Part shown: positions 35,519 through 44,800 of the stretch, piece after piece
Numbering within the stretch: the first letter of the stretch is position 1
Layout of the letters: each line of letters opens with the position of its first letter
Assembly: GCA_018000995.1 (NCBI GenBank)
Contig: JAGNIU010000001.1
Location: 1 to 64,000, forward strand
From: Bacteroidia bacterium
Lineage (GTDB): Bacteria > Bacteroidota > Bacteroidia > B-17B0 > Aurantibacillaceae
Length of the DNA stretch: 64,000 nucleotides
Reading direction: 5' to 3'
Notes under the pieces: model-generated
The model's database searches: none
What the model saw: the letters and a program-made list of their open reading frames with translations, nothing else
Told to the model about the DNA's origin: nothing
Translations under genes and position numbers: made by a program

Positions 35519-36460
35519 TTAAAGTGCGAATGTTCTTGAAATGCAGAAACCAAATTTAACCTGGCTCTTACTCCAGGTATCATTAGTATATGGAATAAAA
35601 CTATTTTCGATAAGTGCAGATGAATTGGTGAAGAACATGCTGAATACGTGTCCACCTGTTTCCATTTCAAAACCTAAAGCCAATGGATTAAATGCTGAAG
35701 TATTGTTTTGATAAAAAGGAGAGAAGTTATAAAAGTAATCGCCGATTAAACTTAAACGTTTAGTCACTTTTATACGAGCACCAAATCCACAAGAAAATAA
35801 TCCATTCACATCTTCAGAAGAATTCTCTGTATTAATACGCTGAGCAATAAAATTACGGTGTAAGTAAGAAGGCAAAACCTCAACAGATAACCATTTATTT
35901 ATTTTACTTGCAATAATTAATTGCGAAAAATAACTGAAACGGTGTAAATCATTGGTCTCAAAATCTTTTATAACGCCTGAATATAATTCATCTGATTTTA
36001 CTGAGGTGTAACCCATATCTAAAAATAAAGCGACCGAAACAGGAACTTTAAATTTTTCTTTCTGACTTAATAATTTCCATTTAATACTTCCATCATAAGT
36101 TTCGCGGAAACGGCTACGACCAATACCAATAGTTAAATTATCAGTTACACCATAATCAAACGACCAACGGATATCACTTGCATTATCAAAACCAAAATAA
36201 GAGTGAGCTGCTTCGTTTAAAGCATTATCACCATTATTCATATCATACACATTTCCAAAACGGTGAGAGATGCGGAAATCAAGATTGCTCTTCTTTACTG
36301 TTTCAATAGTTTGAGCATTACCTAATTTGTAGGTTTTAAAAGTGGCATACACTTTTTTAGGTTTGTCGTCTTTTTTATCTTCTACCAAACTCAACAAATC
36401 TTCCTGAGCGAAAACAGAAAAACTAAATAATAACGACAAAAAAAGTATAGATAATCTCAT
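35519..36460 (-). CDS. DUF5777 family outer-membrane beta-barrel protein
   Basis: About 313 residues starting at the ATG at 36460; an in-frame ATG lies six codons upstream. The signal peptide ends SVFAQ. The body alternates strands and turns as in small outer-membrane barrels, and includes the signature DFRISHRFGNVYD, FGFDNASDIRWSFDYGVTDNLTIGIG (about 88-113) and a final FGFCISRTFAL strand. It probably shares the following operon with DUF4271 and hemD (12 bp spacing). The ligand is unknown. Confidence 0.8.
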   Translation of the reverse strand: MRLSILFLSLLFSFSVFAQEDLLSLVEDKKDDKPKKVYATFKTYKLGNAQTIETVKKSNLDFRISHRFGNVYDMNNGDNALNEAAHSYFGFDNASDIRWSFDYGVTDNLTIGIGRSRFRETYDGSIKWKLLSQKEKFKVPVSVALFLDMGYTSVKSDELYSGVIKDFETNDLHRFSYFSQLIIASKINKWLSVEVLPSYLHRNFIAQRINTENSSEDVNGLFSCGFGARIKVTKRLSLIGDYFYNFSPFYQNNTSAFNPLALGFEMETGGHVFSMFFTNSSALIENSFIPYTNDTWSKSQVKFGFCISRTFAL

Positions 36461-36483
36461 AGGTTGGTGTTTAAACATTCAAA

Positions 36484-36516
36484 TATAAAAAAAGGACTGA
36501 AATATATCAGTCCTTT
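36484..36516 (-). terminator. Rho-independent terminator after the YceI gene
   Basis: On the minus strand AAAGGACTGA-TATATT-TCAGTCCTTTTTTT forms a 10-bp stem followed by T, 20 bp after the yceI stop and before the next gene on the same strand. Confidence 0.85.
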
Positions 36517-36536
36517 CGCATAAAATAGAGTAACAA

Positions 36537-37124
36537 TTATTTTTTAACAAATGGTTCAAGAGTGATGTTGACATTAACATCAACTACCTCAGCAATGTTT
36601 TGTACATATAAAGAAGGTACCTTAATGTTATAATCCGCAACCTTTATTTTAAATTTCGATACCACAATCAAATCATCTCCTTTTTTGGTAATAGTTCCTT
36701 CGGTAGTAACATCTTTCGTAACACCGTGTAAAGTCATTTTTCCGGTAACAGTAACTTTATTTTCGCCGTCTTTAGTTAAATCAATTTTCTCGTTTAATTT
36801 TCCTTTAAAGGTTGCTGTTCTATTAGGATATGTGTCTACGCCCGCCGCATCAACAACTTTCTTATCAGTTTCGATATAATTCTCGTTAAAGTGCTCTTCC
36901 ATTAAAGCAGCTTTAAATTTAAATTGTGACATCACAACCGCAAATTGTAAATCTCCACTTTCAACTTTATAAGCTGCTAATGGGTTTTTATTAGTTGCTT
37001 CAATATCCTCTAAAGGAGATTTTGATAAAAAATGAACGCTGCTTGCGTCTTTTTTGCTTTTGTAGGTTTGTGCATTGGCAGTTAAACCAACAACAACTAA
37101 CAGACTTAAAATTAATTTTTTCAT
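36537..37124 (-). CDS. YceI family lipocalin-like protein
   Basis: A 195-residue secreted protein with a signal peptide (ending TANAQ) and a YceI domain (about 25-193). The domain shows TGKMTLHGVTKDVTTEGT (about 127-144), where the LHGVTK core is the family signature, and a final ITLEPF strand. These proteins bind isoprenoid chains in a beta-barrel. Its own promoter and terminator suggest a single-gene unit. Confidence 0.9.
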   Translation of the reverse strand: MKKLILSLLVVVGLTANAQTYKSKKDASSVHFLSKSPLEDIEATNKNPLAAYKVESGDLQFAVVMSQFKFKAALMEEHFNENYIETDKKVVDAAGVDTYPNRTATFKGKLNEKIDLTKDGENKVTVTGKMTLHGVTKDVTTEGTITKKGDDLIVVSKFKIKVADYNIKVPSLYVQNIAEVVDVNVNITLEPFVKK

Positions 37125-37149
37125 AATTGTATAAATTCAATAATCATAC

Positions 37150-37157
37150 CAAAAATA
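37150..37157 (-). promoter_or_regulatory. Probable -7 box for the YceI gene
   Basis: On the minus strand this reads TATTTTTG, a full TAnnTTTG match, 26 bp from the start codon and 4 bp past the mutY stop. Confidence 0.5.
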
Positions 37158-37160
37158 GAA

Positions 37161-38216
37161 TTATTTAATGATATTCTCATCTTTTAAATACTTTTCTATT
37201 AATCGGGGGAAAGCATACTTATTAATAGAGCTGATATTTACTTTTTTTAACAGCTTTGTTTTAAGGGGCGACTTCAACTCAATACTATAAAATATAGTGT
37301 GAAGATTTTGATGTGAAAGCACATGTTTATACTCATGCGAAACCGATTTCAAAATCATGTTTTTCGCACTTGTAATTTCAGATAGTTGTTTACTTTTTAA
37401 AATGGCGTCAGTCTTTTGTTTTTTATCCGATTCAATTAAATAAAACTCATACAAATCCTGCCAGATATCTTTTTTGATTCGCTTACTTATATATATATCG
37501 TTTTTAAATCTGAATATTATATAATTAAAATAGCGGTCGCGTACTTTTGTCTTTTTCGATTTAAATGGAAGTTCGCTTACCATTTGTTTTTGAAACGCAA
37601 GGCATTTATCATTAAAAATACATGAAGCGCAATCCGGATTTACAGGCCTGCAATACAAAGCCCCAAATTCCATAATCGCCTGATTGTAATTAGCCGCTTC
37701 TTTTTTATTCAGTAATTCATCAGCGAGCTTTTGAAAATATTTTTTTCCTTCGCCGCTATCTATCGGAAGATCCACTCCAAAAACTCTGCTCAAAACGCGA
37801 TACACATTCCCATCCACAACTGCATGAGGCAAATCGAAAGCTAAACTTGCAATTGCGGCTGCCGTATAATCGCCCACTCCTTTTAATTCTTTTATTTCAT
37901 CGTAAGTTTTTGGAAAGACCCCTTTATGCTTATTAGCCACCAATTTAGCCGCTTCATGCAAATTCCGGGCTCTAGAATAATATCCAAGCCCTTGCCAATG
38001 TTTCATTACCTCATCTGAGGGCGCCTTAGCTAAAAGCTTAACATTGGGATAGTGTTTTACGAACTTTAAATAATACGCAAGTCCTTGAACCACTTGTGTT
38101 TGCTGCAAAATAATTTCCGATAACCAGATTTTATAAGGGTCGTTTATGCCCCTCCAGGGGAGGTCCCTTTTGTTAATTTTATACCATTTTAAAAGCCTTT
38201 TTCCGAAAAAATCCAT
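37161..38216 (-). CDS. mutY: A/G-specific adenine glycosylase
   Basis: A 351-residue DNA repair enzyme that removes adenine opposite 8-oxoguanine. Seen are the catalytic Glu34 in SEIILQQTQV, the helix-hairpin-helix LKGVGDYTAAAI (111-122), the catalytic Asp135 in VVDGNVYRV and the 4Fe-4S cluster Cys189, Cys196, Cys199 and Cys205 (C-x6-C-x2-C-x5-C). The C-terminal NUDIX-like domain (about 225-345) recognises 8-oxoguanine. It diverges from HU, as is common in Bacteroidota. Confidence 0.96.
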   Translation of the reverse strand: MDFFGKRLLKWYKINKRDLPWRGINDPYKIWLSEIILQQTQVVQGLAYYLKFVKHYPNVKLLAKAPSDEVMKHWQGLGYYSRARNLHEAAKLVANKHKGVFPKTYDEIKELKGVGDYTAAAIASLAFDLPHAVVDGNVYRVLSRVFGVDLPIDSGEGKKYFQKLADELLNKKEAANYNQAIMEFGALYCRPVNPDCASCIFNDKCLAFQKQMVSELPFKSKKTKVRDRYFNYIIFRFKNDIYISKRIKKDIWQDLYEFYLIESDKKQKTDAILKSKQLSEITSAKNMILKSVSHEYKHVLSHQNLHTIFYSIELKSPLKTKLLKKVNISSINKYAFPRLIEKYLKDENIIK

Positions 38217-38277
38217 GTTGAAACAGCAAATCTAAAATAATTTTTAACTAATTATTTTTCAGTTATATAATTAATAC

Positions 38278-38285
38278 TATCTTTG
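38278..38285 (+). promoter_or_regulatory. Probable -7 box for the HU gene
   Basis: TATCTTTG is a full TAnnTTTG match, 48 bp before the start codon. Confidence 0.55.
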
Positions 38286-38333
38286 CCTCCCATTTTTGAA
38301 TATTCAAATTATTGATTTTAAATACTTTGTAAA

Positions 38334-38648
38334 ATGACTAAAGCTGACATTGTAAACGAGATTTCTGAAAAGACTGGCATTGAGAAAATTGCCGTTCAAG
38401 CTTCTGTAGAAGCATTTATGAAATCCATTCGTAACGCCATGATTGAAGGTAAAAACGTATACCTGAGAGGTTTCGGAACGTTTGTTGTAAAAAAACGCGC
38501 TGAAAAAATTGGACGTAACATTTCTAAGAATACAACGGTTGTAATTCCGGCACACTTTATCCCGGCATTTAAACCTGCGAAAACATTCTCTGAAAGAGTT
38601 AAGAAAAACGTTAAGGTTGCAGAACCTGAACCAAAAAACGACGACTAG
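38334..38648 (+). CDS. HU/IHF family DNA-binding protein
   Basis: A 104-residue nucleoid protein. It has the helical N-terminus (MTKADIVNEISEKTGI), the GKNVYLRGFGTFVVKKRAEKIGRN beta-arm region (about 44-67), and the IPAHFIPAFKPAK segment (about 77-89) with the DNA-intercalating Pro expected nearby. A short acidic tail ends the protein. It is 4 bp before a TPR gene on the same strand. Confidence 0.94.
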   Translation: MTKADIVNEISEKTGIEKIAVQASVEAFMKSIRNAMIEGKNVYLRGFGTFVVKKRAEKIGRNISKNTTVVIPAHFIPAFKPAKTFSERVKKNVKVAEPEPKNDD

Positions 38649-38652
38649 TTAA

Positions 38653-39459
38653 ATGACTAAAGTTAAAAAGACACAGCTTTTACTTATTGTAGCGGCTGTT
38701 GTTTTGTCCGTTCTTTTATATTTTGCTCCAAAAAATTCTGATGCCACGGTTAAAGAAAATTTAACCAACGTATCAGGAGATAACACCGGAACTATTGAGG
38801 TTTTTGTAAAAACAGCTTTAGGTAATTTAAGTAACGACTTAAAACCAAAAGCCGAAGACAAAAATTTAGATAGTCTTGTTGCTTTTTGGGATAAAAACAA
38901 ACGCCCTGATATTGCGTCGTTTTATTTCGAACAAAAAGTAAACACTATTAATAAAGCAGTTGATTGGTTTAAAGCCGGCGACCGTTATTATTACTCGGTA
39001 CGTTTCATTAAAGATCCTGAAGAAATTCCATTATTGTATTCAAGTGCAATACGTTGTTACGATAAAGGTTTGAAACTGGAACCCAACAACACGGATGCTA
39101 AAATTATGTTAGCCTCTTGTTTAGTGGAAGGTTCACCAGATCCGATGAAAGGTATCAGCATGCTAAGGGAAATTGAAAAAACCGATAGCAACAATGTTAC
39201 CCTTCAGTTAAACTTCGCTTTTTTCTCGGTGAGGTCGCAACAATGGGACAGAGCAGTTAAGCGTTTCGAAAAAGTGATTCAGATAGATTCAACTTATATT
39301 GAAGCTTACTTACACTTAGCCGATGCTTACGAACAAATGGGGCAAAAAGAAAAAACTATTGAAGTACTGGAAAAGTATAAATCGAAAACCGATGATGCTA
39401 TGACCAGAGAAGAAATTGAAAAGTATATACAGCAATTAAAAAATAATTTAAATAAATAG
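38653..39459 (+). CDS. Membrane-anchored TPR protein
   Basis: A 268-residue protein with an N-terminal membrane helix (about residues 8-24) and at least three TPR units (about 110-265), such as SSAIRCYDKGLKLEPNNTDAKIM, RAVKRFEKVIQIDSTYIEAYLHLADAYE and KTIEVLEKYK. The TPR part should lie outside the cytoplasm. It sits between HU and the small COX24-like gene in a conserved cluster, but its partners are not known. Confidence 0.87.
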   Translation: MTKVKKTQLLLIVAAVVLSVLLYFAPKNSDATVKENLTNVSGDNTGTIEVFVKTALGNLSNDLKPKAEDKNLDSLVAFWDKNKRPDIASFYFEQKVNTINKAVDWFKAGDRYYYSVRFIKDPEEIPLLYSSAIRCYDKGLKLEPNNTDAKIMLASCLVEGSPDPMKGISMLREIEKTDSNNVTLQLNFAFFSVRSQQWDRAVKRFEKVIQIDSTYIEAYLHLADAYEQMGQKEKTIEVLEKYKSKTDDAMTREEIEKYIQQLKNNLNK

Positions 39460-39463
39460 TATT

Positions 39464-39553
39464 ATGCCAAGCGGAAAGAAAAGAAAAAGACATAAAATGG
39501 CGACCCACAAACGCAAAAAACGTTTGAGAAAAAATCGTCATAAGAAAAAGTAA
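39464..39553 (+). CDS. AURKAIP1/COX24 domain small basic protein
   Basis: A 29-residue protein, MPSGKKRKRHKMATHKRKKR followed by LRKNRHKKK. Half or more of its residues are Lys or Arg. It matches the Bacteroidota proteins annotated AURKAIP1/COX24 domain, related to the mitochondrial small-subunit protein mS38, and is likely to bind ribosomal RNA. It starts 4 bp after the preceding TPR gene and is followed by a hairpin. It is too short for most gene finders. Confidence 0.85.
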   Translation: MPSGKKRKRHKMATHKRKKRLRKNRHKKK

Positions 39554-39559
39554 TTAAAT

Positions 39560-39583
39560 GCCATCTCGTTTTAACGAGATGGC
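39560..39583 (+). terminator. Hairpin terminator after the COX24-like gene
   Basis: GCCATCTCG-TTTTAA-CGAGATGGC, a 9-bp stem, is followed by TATTGAATTTTT, 6 bp after the stop codon. Confidence 0.7.
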
Positions 39584-39662
39584 TATTGAATTTTTGCAAC
39601 ATACGGGAAAGCTTAGCTTCATTCCGTTTTTGTTGCTTGTATTAACTAAAAATATTTAGAGC

Positions 39663-41225
39663 GTGAATTACGATTTAGTTATCAATTCAACGCCTAACGA
39701 AGTTGTTATAGCTCTGTTAAATGAAAAACGTTTAATTGAGCTTCATCGAGAAAAGAATAACTCCAAATTTTCGGTAGGCGATATCTACTTTGGTAAGGTT
39801 AAGAAGGTTATGACCGGACTTAATGCTGCCTTTGTTGATGTAGGATATGAGAAAGATGCTTTTTTGCATTACCTCGACCTTGGGCCGCAGGCCAATTCTT
39901 TATACAAATACGTTGAACAAGTTCGTTCAGGCAAACAAAACGTGAGTAACCTCATGTACTTCAAAAATCAACCCGACATTAAAAAAGAAGGTAAGATTAA
40001 TGAGATTGTAAAAAGCGGACAACAAATTTTAGTTCAGGTTGCCAAAGAACCAATCTCGGCAAAAGGACCACGTATTACTTCAGAAATTTCTTTAGCCGGA
40101 CGTTATTTAGTTTTAATTCCGTTCGCCGATAAAATTTCAGTGTCTTCAAAAATTAAAAATTTCGAAGAAAAAAACCGCTTAAAGCAATTAATGCAAACTA
40201 TTAAACCAAAAAACTTTGGTGTAATTGTGCGTACCGTTGCCGAAAGCAAATCAGTTACCGAATTAGAAAACGACCTTAACGAATTAGTTGCCCGTTGGGA
40301 CGAATGCTATAAAACATTAAAAACTGCTCAGCCGCCACACCGCGTTTTAGGTGAGGTTGACAGAACTAACGCTATTCTCCGTGATTTTTTAAATGCATCG
40401 TTTAACAACATTCATGTTAACGACAAAAAATTATTTGACGAGTTAAAAATTTATATCCGTGGCATTGCTCCTGAAAAAGAAAGCATCGCTAAATTTTACG
40501 ATAATACTAAAGTTCCTATTTTCGATCACTTCGGTATCGAGAAACAAATAAAATCATTGTTCGGGAAAACCGTTCACATGAAAACCGGAGCTTATTTAGT
40601 TGTTGAACATACTGAAGCGCTTCACGTAATTGATGTGAACAGCGGTAACCGTGCAAAAAGCGATAACACACAAGAACAAAACGCATTTGAAGTAAATATG
40701 GAAGCTGCTATTGAAGTAGCGCGCCAGTTAAAACTTCGTGATATGGGTGGAATTATTGTGGTTGACTTTATTGACATGCACAATCAGGAAAACCGCAAAT
40801 TGTTATTCGACAAGCTGAAGGAAGAAATGAAGACCGACCGTGCAAAACATAATATTTTGCCGCCAAGTAAATTCGGTTTAATTCAAATTACTCGTCAACG
40901 TTTACGTCCTGAAGTTAATGTTGAGGTTTTAGAAACTTGTCCAGCTTGTAACGGAAGCGGAAAAATACAACCAAGTTTATTGTTTGTTGATCAAATTGAA
41001 AACGCCATGCGTTTCGTGATTCAGGAACAAAACGAGAAAAAATTAACGCTGAATGTTCACCCTTATATTGAAGCTTTCATTACAAAAGGAAGTTTATTTA
41101 AAAAGAGTTTACTAAAGAAATGGGCTTCAACTTATAAAGCAAAGATCAATATTCAAGCCATGGCCAGTTATGGCTTTATGGACTTCAAATTCCTGAATAA
41201 GGACGGCGATGAAATTGTGATATAA
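39663..41225 (+). CDS. rng: Ribonuclease G/E family endoribonuclease
   Basis: A 520-residue RNase, probably starting at GTG (39663). An S1-like domain (about 35-120) includes VGDIYFGKVKKVMTGLNAAFVDVGYEKDAFLHYLD. The catalytic core shows HVIDVNSGNRA and GGIIVVDFIDM (about 360-370), the acidic metal-binding part, and the RQRLRP motif. The zinc-link CPACNGSG (about 424-431) follows. Length fits RNase G rather than full RNase E. It processes rRNA and mRNA. Confidence 0.95.
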   Translation: MNYDLVINSTPNEVVIALLNEKRLIELHREKNNSKFSVGDIYFGKVKKVMTGLNAAFVDVGYEKDAFLHYLDLGPQANSLYKYVEQVRSGKQNVSNLMYFKNQPDIKKEGKINEIVKSGQQILVQVAKEPISAKGPRITSEISLAGRYLVLIPFADKISVSSKIKNFEEKNRLKQLMQTIKPKNFGVIVRTVAESKSVTELENDLNELVARWDECYKTLKTAQPPHRVLGEVDRTNAILRDFLNASFNNIHVNDKKLFDELKIYIRGIAPEKESIAKFYDNTKVPIFDHFGIEKQIKSLFGKTVHMKTGAYLVVEHTEALHVIDVNSGNRAKSDNTQEQNAFEVNMEAAIEVARQLKLRDMGGIIVVDFIDMHNQENRKLLFDKLKEEMKTDRAKHNILPPSKFGLIQITRQRLRPEVNVEVLETCPACNGSGKIQPSLLFVDQIENAMRFVIQEQNEKKLTLNVHPYIEAFITKGSLFKKSLLKKWASTYKAKINIQAMASYGFMDFKFLNKDGDEIVI

Positions 41226-41230
41226 TACTG

Positions 41231-41259
41231 AAACCCCGAAGAGATTCGGGGTTTTTTGT
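41231..41259 (+). terminator. Rho-independent terminator after rng
   Basis: AAACCCCGAA-GAGA-TTCGGGGTTTTTT, immediately downstream of the RNase G stop. Confidence 0.9.
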
Positions 41260-41355
41260 TAAAGTTCCTAAAAACCTCTCCCCCCTATCTTTTAACAGAA
41301 TCGTTTAGTAAATTTGTGTAAAGCGTCTTCTTTCTGCATCTAAAGAATAGAAGCA

Positions 41356-41836
41356 GTTCGACCCCTCTGGGGTCGGAAGTTTGGTGGAGATGCTTTTTAC
41401 AAACATTTGACCCCTCTGGGGTCATCAAAAAATAAAACAAAATAATTAGCGACCCCGGAAGGGTCAAATGTTAATAGAACAAGAAAACATACAACAGCAA
41501 CACAACCCGACCTCAATTGCGGTCATGAAAAAATAAAACAAAAAGAATATCAAAACGACCCCAAGGGGTCAAATGTTTATAGAACGAGAAAACATACAAC
41601 AGAAACACAACCCGACCTCAATTGCGGTCATGAAAAAATAAAACAAAAAGAATATCAAAACGACCCCAAGGGGTCAAATGTTTATAGAACGAGAAAACAT
41701 ACAACAGAAACACAACCCGACCTCAAGTGGTCATGTAAAATAAAACGACAAAAAGAATATCAAACGACCCTGGAGGGGTCAAATGTTTATAGAACAAGAA
41801 TGCCCTCACAACACCACGACCCCAGAGGGGTCGAAC
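41356..41836. repeat. Array of GACCCC-GGGGTC palindromes with two alternating spacers
   Basis: The 481-bp stretch is bounded by two exact 20-bp inverted repeats: GTTCGACCCCTCTGGGGTCG at 41356-41375 and its complement at 41817-41836. Inside are further palindromes at 41409, 41451, 41557, 41662 and 41766 (consensus GACCCCnnGGGGTC), and weaker GACC...GGTC palindromes at 41509, 41614 and 41719. Between strong palindromes the period is 106, 105 and 104 bp, and the spacers are almost identical copies. It is not CRISPR, since spacers are not unique. There is no credible gene in the 614-bp gap 41226-41839. Confidence 0.9.
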
Positions 41837-41839
41837 TAA

Positions 41840-44800
41840 ATGAAGAACGAAAACAACATACTAATTAATAAGCTTGATGAATTCATCCGCAAGTATTACA
41901 AAAACCAATTAATAAAAGGGGTTTTGTATTCGAGTGGATTACTGGTTAGTGCTTTTTTAGTTGTTGTGCTTTTAGAATATTTGGGTGAGTTCAATATTGC
42001 AGTCAGAAGCATTTTATTTTATTCTTTTTTAGCGACAAGCATTTTTGTTCTGGTAAAATTTATTGCAGTCCCTCTATTAAAATTACAACGTTACGGCAAA
42101 ACTATTTCTTACGAAGAAGCGGCTGCTATTATCGGAACGCATTTTGGAAGTGTGCAGGATAAACTTTTAAACGTACTTCAATTACAAAGCGAAAAAAGTT
42201 TAAGCGGATCAGATGAATTATTGTTTGCAAGCATCAATCAAAAAATAAATGAATTAAAGCCCGTTCCGTTTTCATCGGCCATTAACATTGCTGATAATAA
42301 AAAATATTTGAAATACGCTTTGCCGCCACTTTTCTTAACCATTGGTATTGCTGTTATTTGGCCAAATATTATTTCAAAAAGTACCGAGCGGTTAATGCAT
42401 CACCAAACTTATTTTGAAACTGAGGCACCGTTTACGTTTAATATTCAAAACAACGAGTTAAAAACGATGCAGCAACAAGATTTTGTATTGCAGGTAAAAT
42501 TAACCGGAAGTGAAATTCCCAATGAGTTGTTTATTAAAATTGATGGTAGCGAATTTAAATTAGAGAAGGAAAACAACATCACCTTTAATTACACCTTCAA
42601 AAATGTACAAAACTCAACTGATTTTTTATTGAGTGGCGCAGGTTATAATTCTAAAGGTTACAAATTAGAAGTAATGCCGAAACCTTCGTTGATGCAATTC
42701 AGCGTGAAATTAAAATATCCTGCCTACTTAAATAAAAAAGATGAAACAATAACTAACAGCGGCGATTTACAAGTTCCGCAAGGCACAAAAATTCAGTGGG
42801 ATTTTAATACTAAGAACACCAACAATTTATTTTTAGGTTTTAGCGATACCACTTTCAATTTAAATGAATCAGCAAAAGATAAATTCACTTTCTCAAAATT
42901 ATTATTACACAGCACAGCGTATTACGTAAAAACAAAAAATCAATTTGTTAGTACTTATGGCGATTCCGTGAATTACGGGATAAATGTTTTAATAGATCAG
43001 GTACCGTATATTGATGTAAGTGAAAAAACAGATTCAACTAATTTCAAAAGCATTTACTTTAGCGGTAGTATTAAAGACGATTATGGTTTTAATAAACTCG
43101 CATTTCATTACACACATTACACCACTGATTCTTTAGGAAATTCGAGTCAAAAAACAGGCGAAAACATTTTAGGGGTTAGCAAAAATCAAATCTCACAAGC
43201 TTACTATTATTATTTTGATGCCAACGCTTTCGAATTAAAGCCGGGCGATAAAATTGAATACTATTTTGAAGTGTGGGATAATGATGGCGTGAATGGTTCG
43301 AAGCCTGCTAAAACAAAAGTGATGGCCTTTAAAGCACCAACCGCTGAAGAAGTGGCCGAAGCTGCCGGAAAAAATAATGAGGAAATTAAAAAAGACTTAG
43401 ACGAAAGTATTAAGAAAGCAAAAGAACTTCAAAAAGAATTAGATGCCTTGTCGAAAAAAATGAACGACAAAAAACAATTGGGCTGGGAAGAAAAAAAGAA
43501 AATTGAAGATATCCTCAACAAACAAAAAAGTTTGGAGAAAAAAATTGATGAGGTGAAACAGGAGAATCAACAAAATAATCAAATGCAAAGCGAGATGTCG
43601 CAGCAGGATGAATCTATTCTTGAAAAGCAAAAGCAATTAGAGAAGTTGATGGAGAATGTGATGACGCCGGAAATGAAAAAGATGTTTGATGAACTTCAGA
43701 AACTGATGGACCAAATGGATAAAAACCAAATCCAACAGAAAATTGAAGAAATGAAATTGAGTAATAAGGATATTGAAAAAGAGTTAGACCGAGCTCTTGA
43801 AGCCTTTAAACAATTTGAAGTAGAACAAAAATTACAACAAGCTATTGATAAATTAGATGAGTTAGTGAAGAAAGAAGAACAATTAAATAAAGAAACCGAA
43901 GGAAAGAAAGACACGGAAGAGAAAAAGGACGACGGCAAGAAAACTGATGACAAAAAACAAGACGGCAAAAATCCTGACGATAAGAAACAGGATGGAAAAA
44001 CGCCTGATGATAAAAATAACGAAAACAAAAATCAGGATGCAAAAAATCCTGAAAACAAAGACAACAAGAATGCTGATGAAAAAAATAAGGATAATAAGGA
44101 TAACAAATCTCCCGATAGTAAAGAATTAAAACAAAAACAAGATGAGATTGCAAAAGAATTTGATAAATTAAAAGAAGAGTTAAAAGATTTAGATAAAAAG
44201 AACGCCGAATTAGAACAACCCAATAAATTGCCTGACACAAAAGAAGACGAGAAAAAAGCCAGTGAGGAAATGCAAAACAGTTCTGAACAATTAAGTAAGA
44301 ACAGCAAGAAGAACGCCTCCAAGTCTCAAAAAGAAGCAGAGAAAGAAATGAGTGAGATGAAAGAGAAGATGGAAGCAGCAATGGAGGAAATGGAAGAAAA
44401 AGAGGAAGAAGAAAATGCCGCAGCACTCCGTCAGATTTTAGAAAACTTATTGAACTTATCTTTCTCGCAAGAAGATTTAATTAAAACGTTGCCAAAAACA
44501 AGAGTTGATAATCCTCAGTACACTAAAATTCCCCAGCAACAAAAAAAGCTGCAAGATGATTCAAAAATTATTGAAGATAGTTTATTGGCTTTAAGCAAAC
44601 GCGCTCCACAAATCAGCGCCTTCGTTAATCGCGAAATAAGTTCGATTAACGATAACATGAAAAAAACGGTGCAAGCTTTAGCAGATAGAATTCCGAGTGA
44701 TGCAGCCATGCGTATGCAAGGTTCTATGACCTCAATAAATAATCTGGCCTTGTTACTAAATGAGGAGTTAGAAAAAATGCAAGCCAATCAAAAAAATAAA

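Noticed and set aside
38145-38165. GC-rich palindrome CCCCTCCAGGGGAGG as a dispersed repeat
   Set aside because: It lies within the conserved start of mutY (DLPWRGI codons) and is explained by coding sequence.
41285-41467. 60-codon reading frame on the minus strand
   Set aside because: It runs through the palindrome array, has no promoter or homology I recognise, and its peptide just reflects the repeat sequence.
41356-41836. CRISPR array
   Set aside because: The repeat units are short palindromes and the intervening sequences are near-identical copies of two types. There are no cas genes in the window.
43439-44787. Several minus-strand frames opposite the DUF4175 gene, rich in Phe/Leu/Ser
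   Set aside because: They mirror the Lys/Asp/Glu-rich codons of the DUF4175 coiled coil on the other strand and have no independent features.
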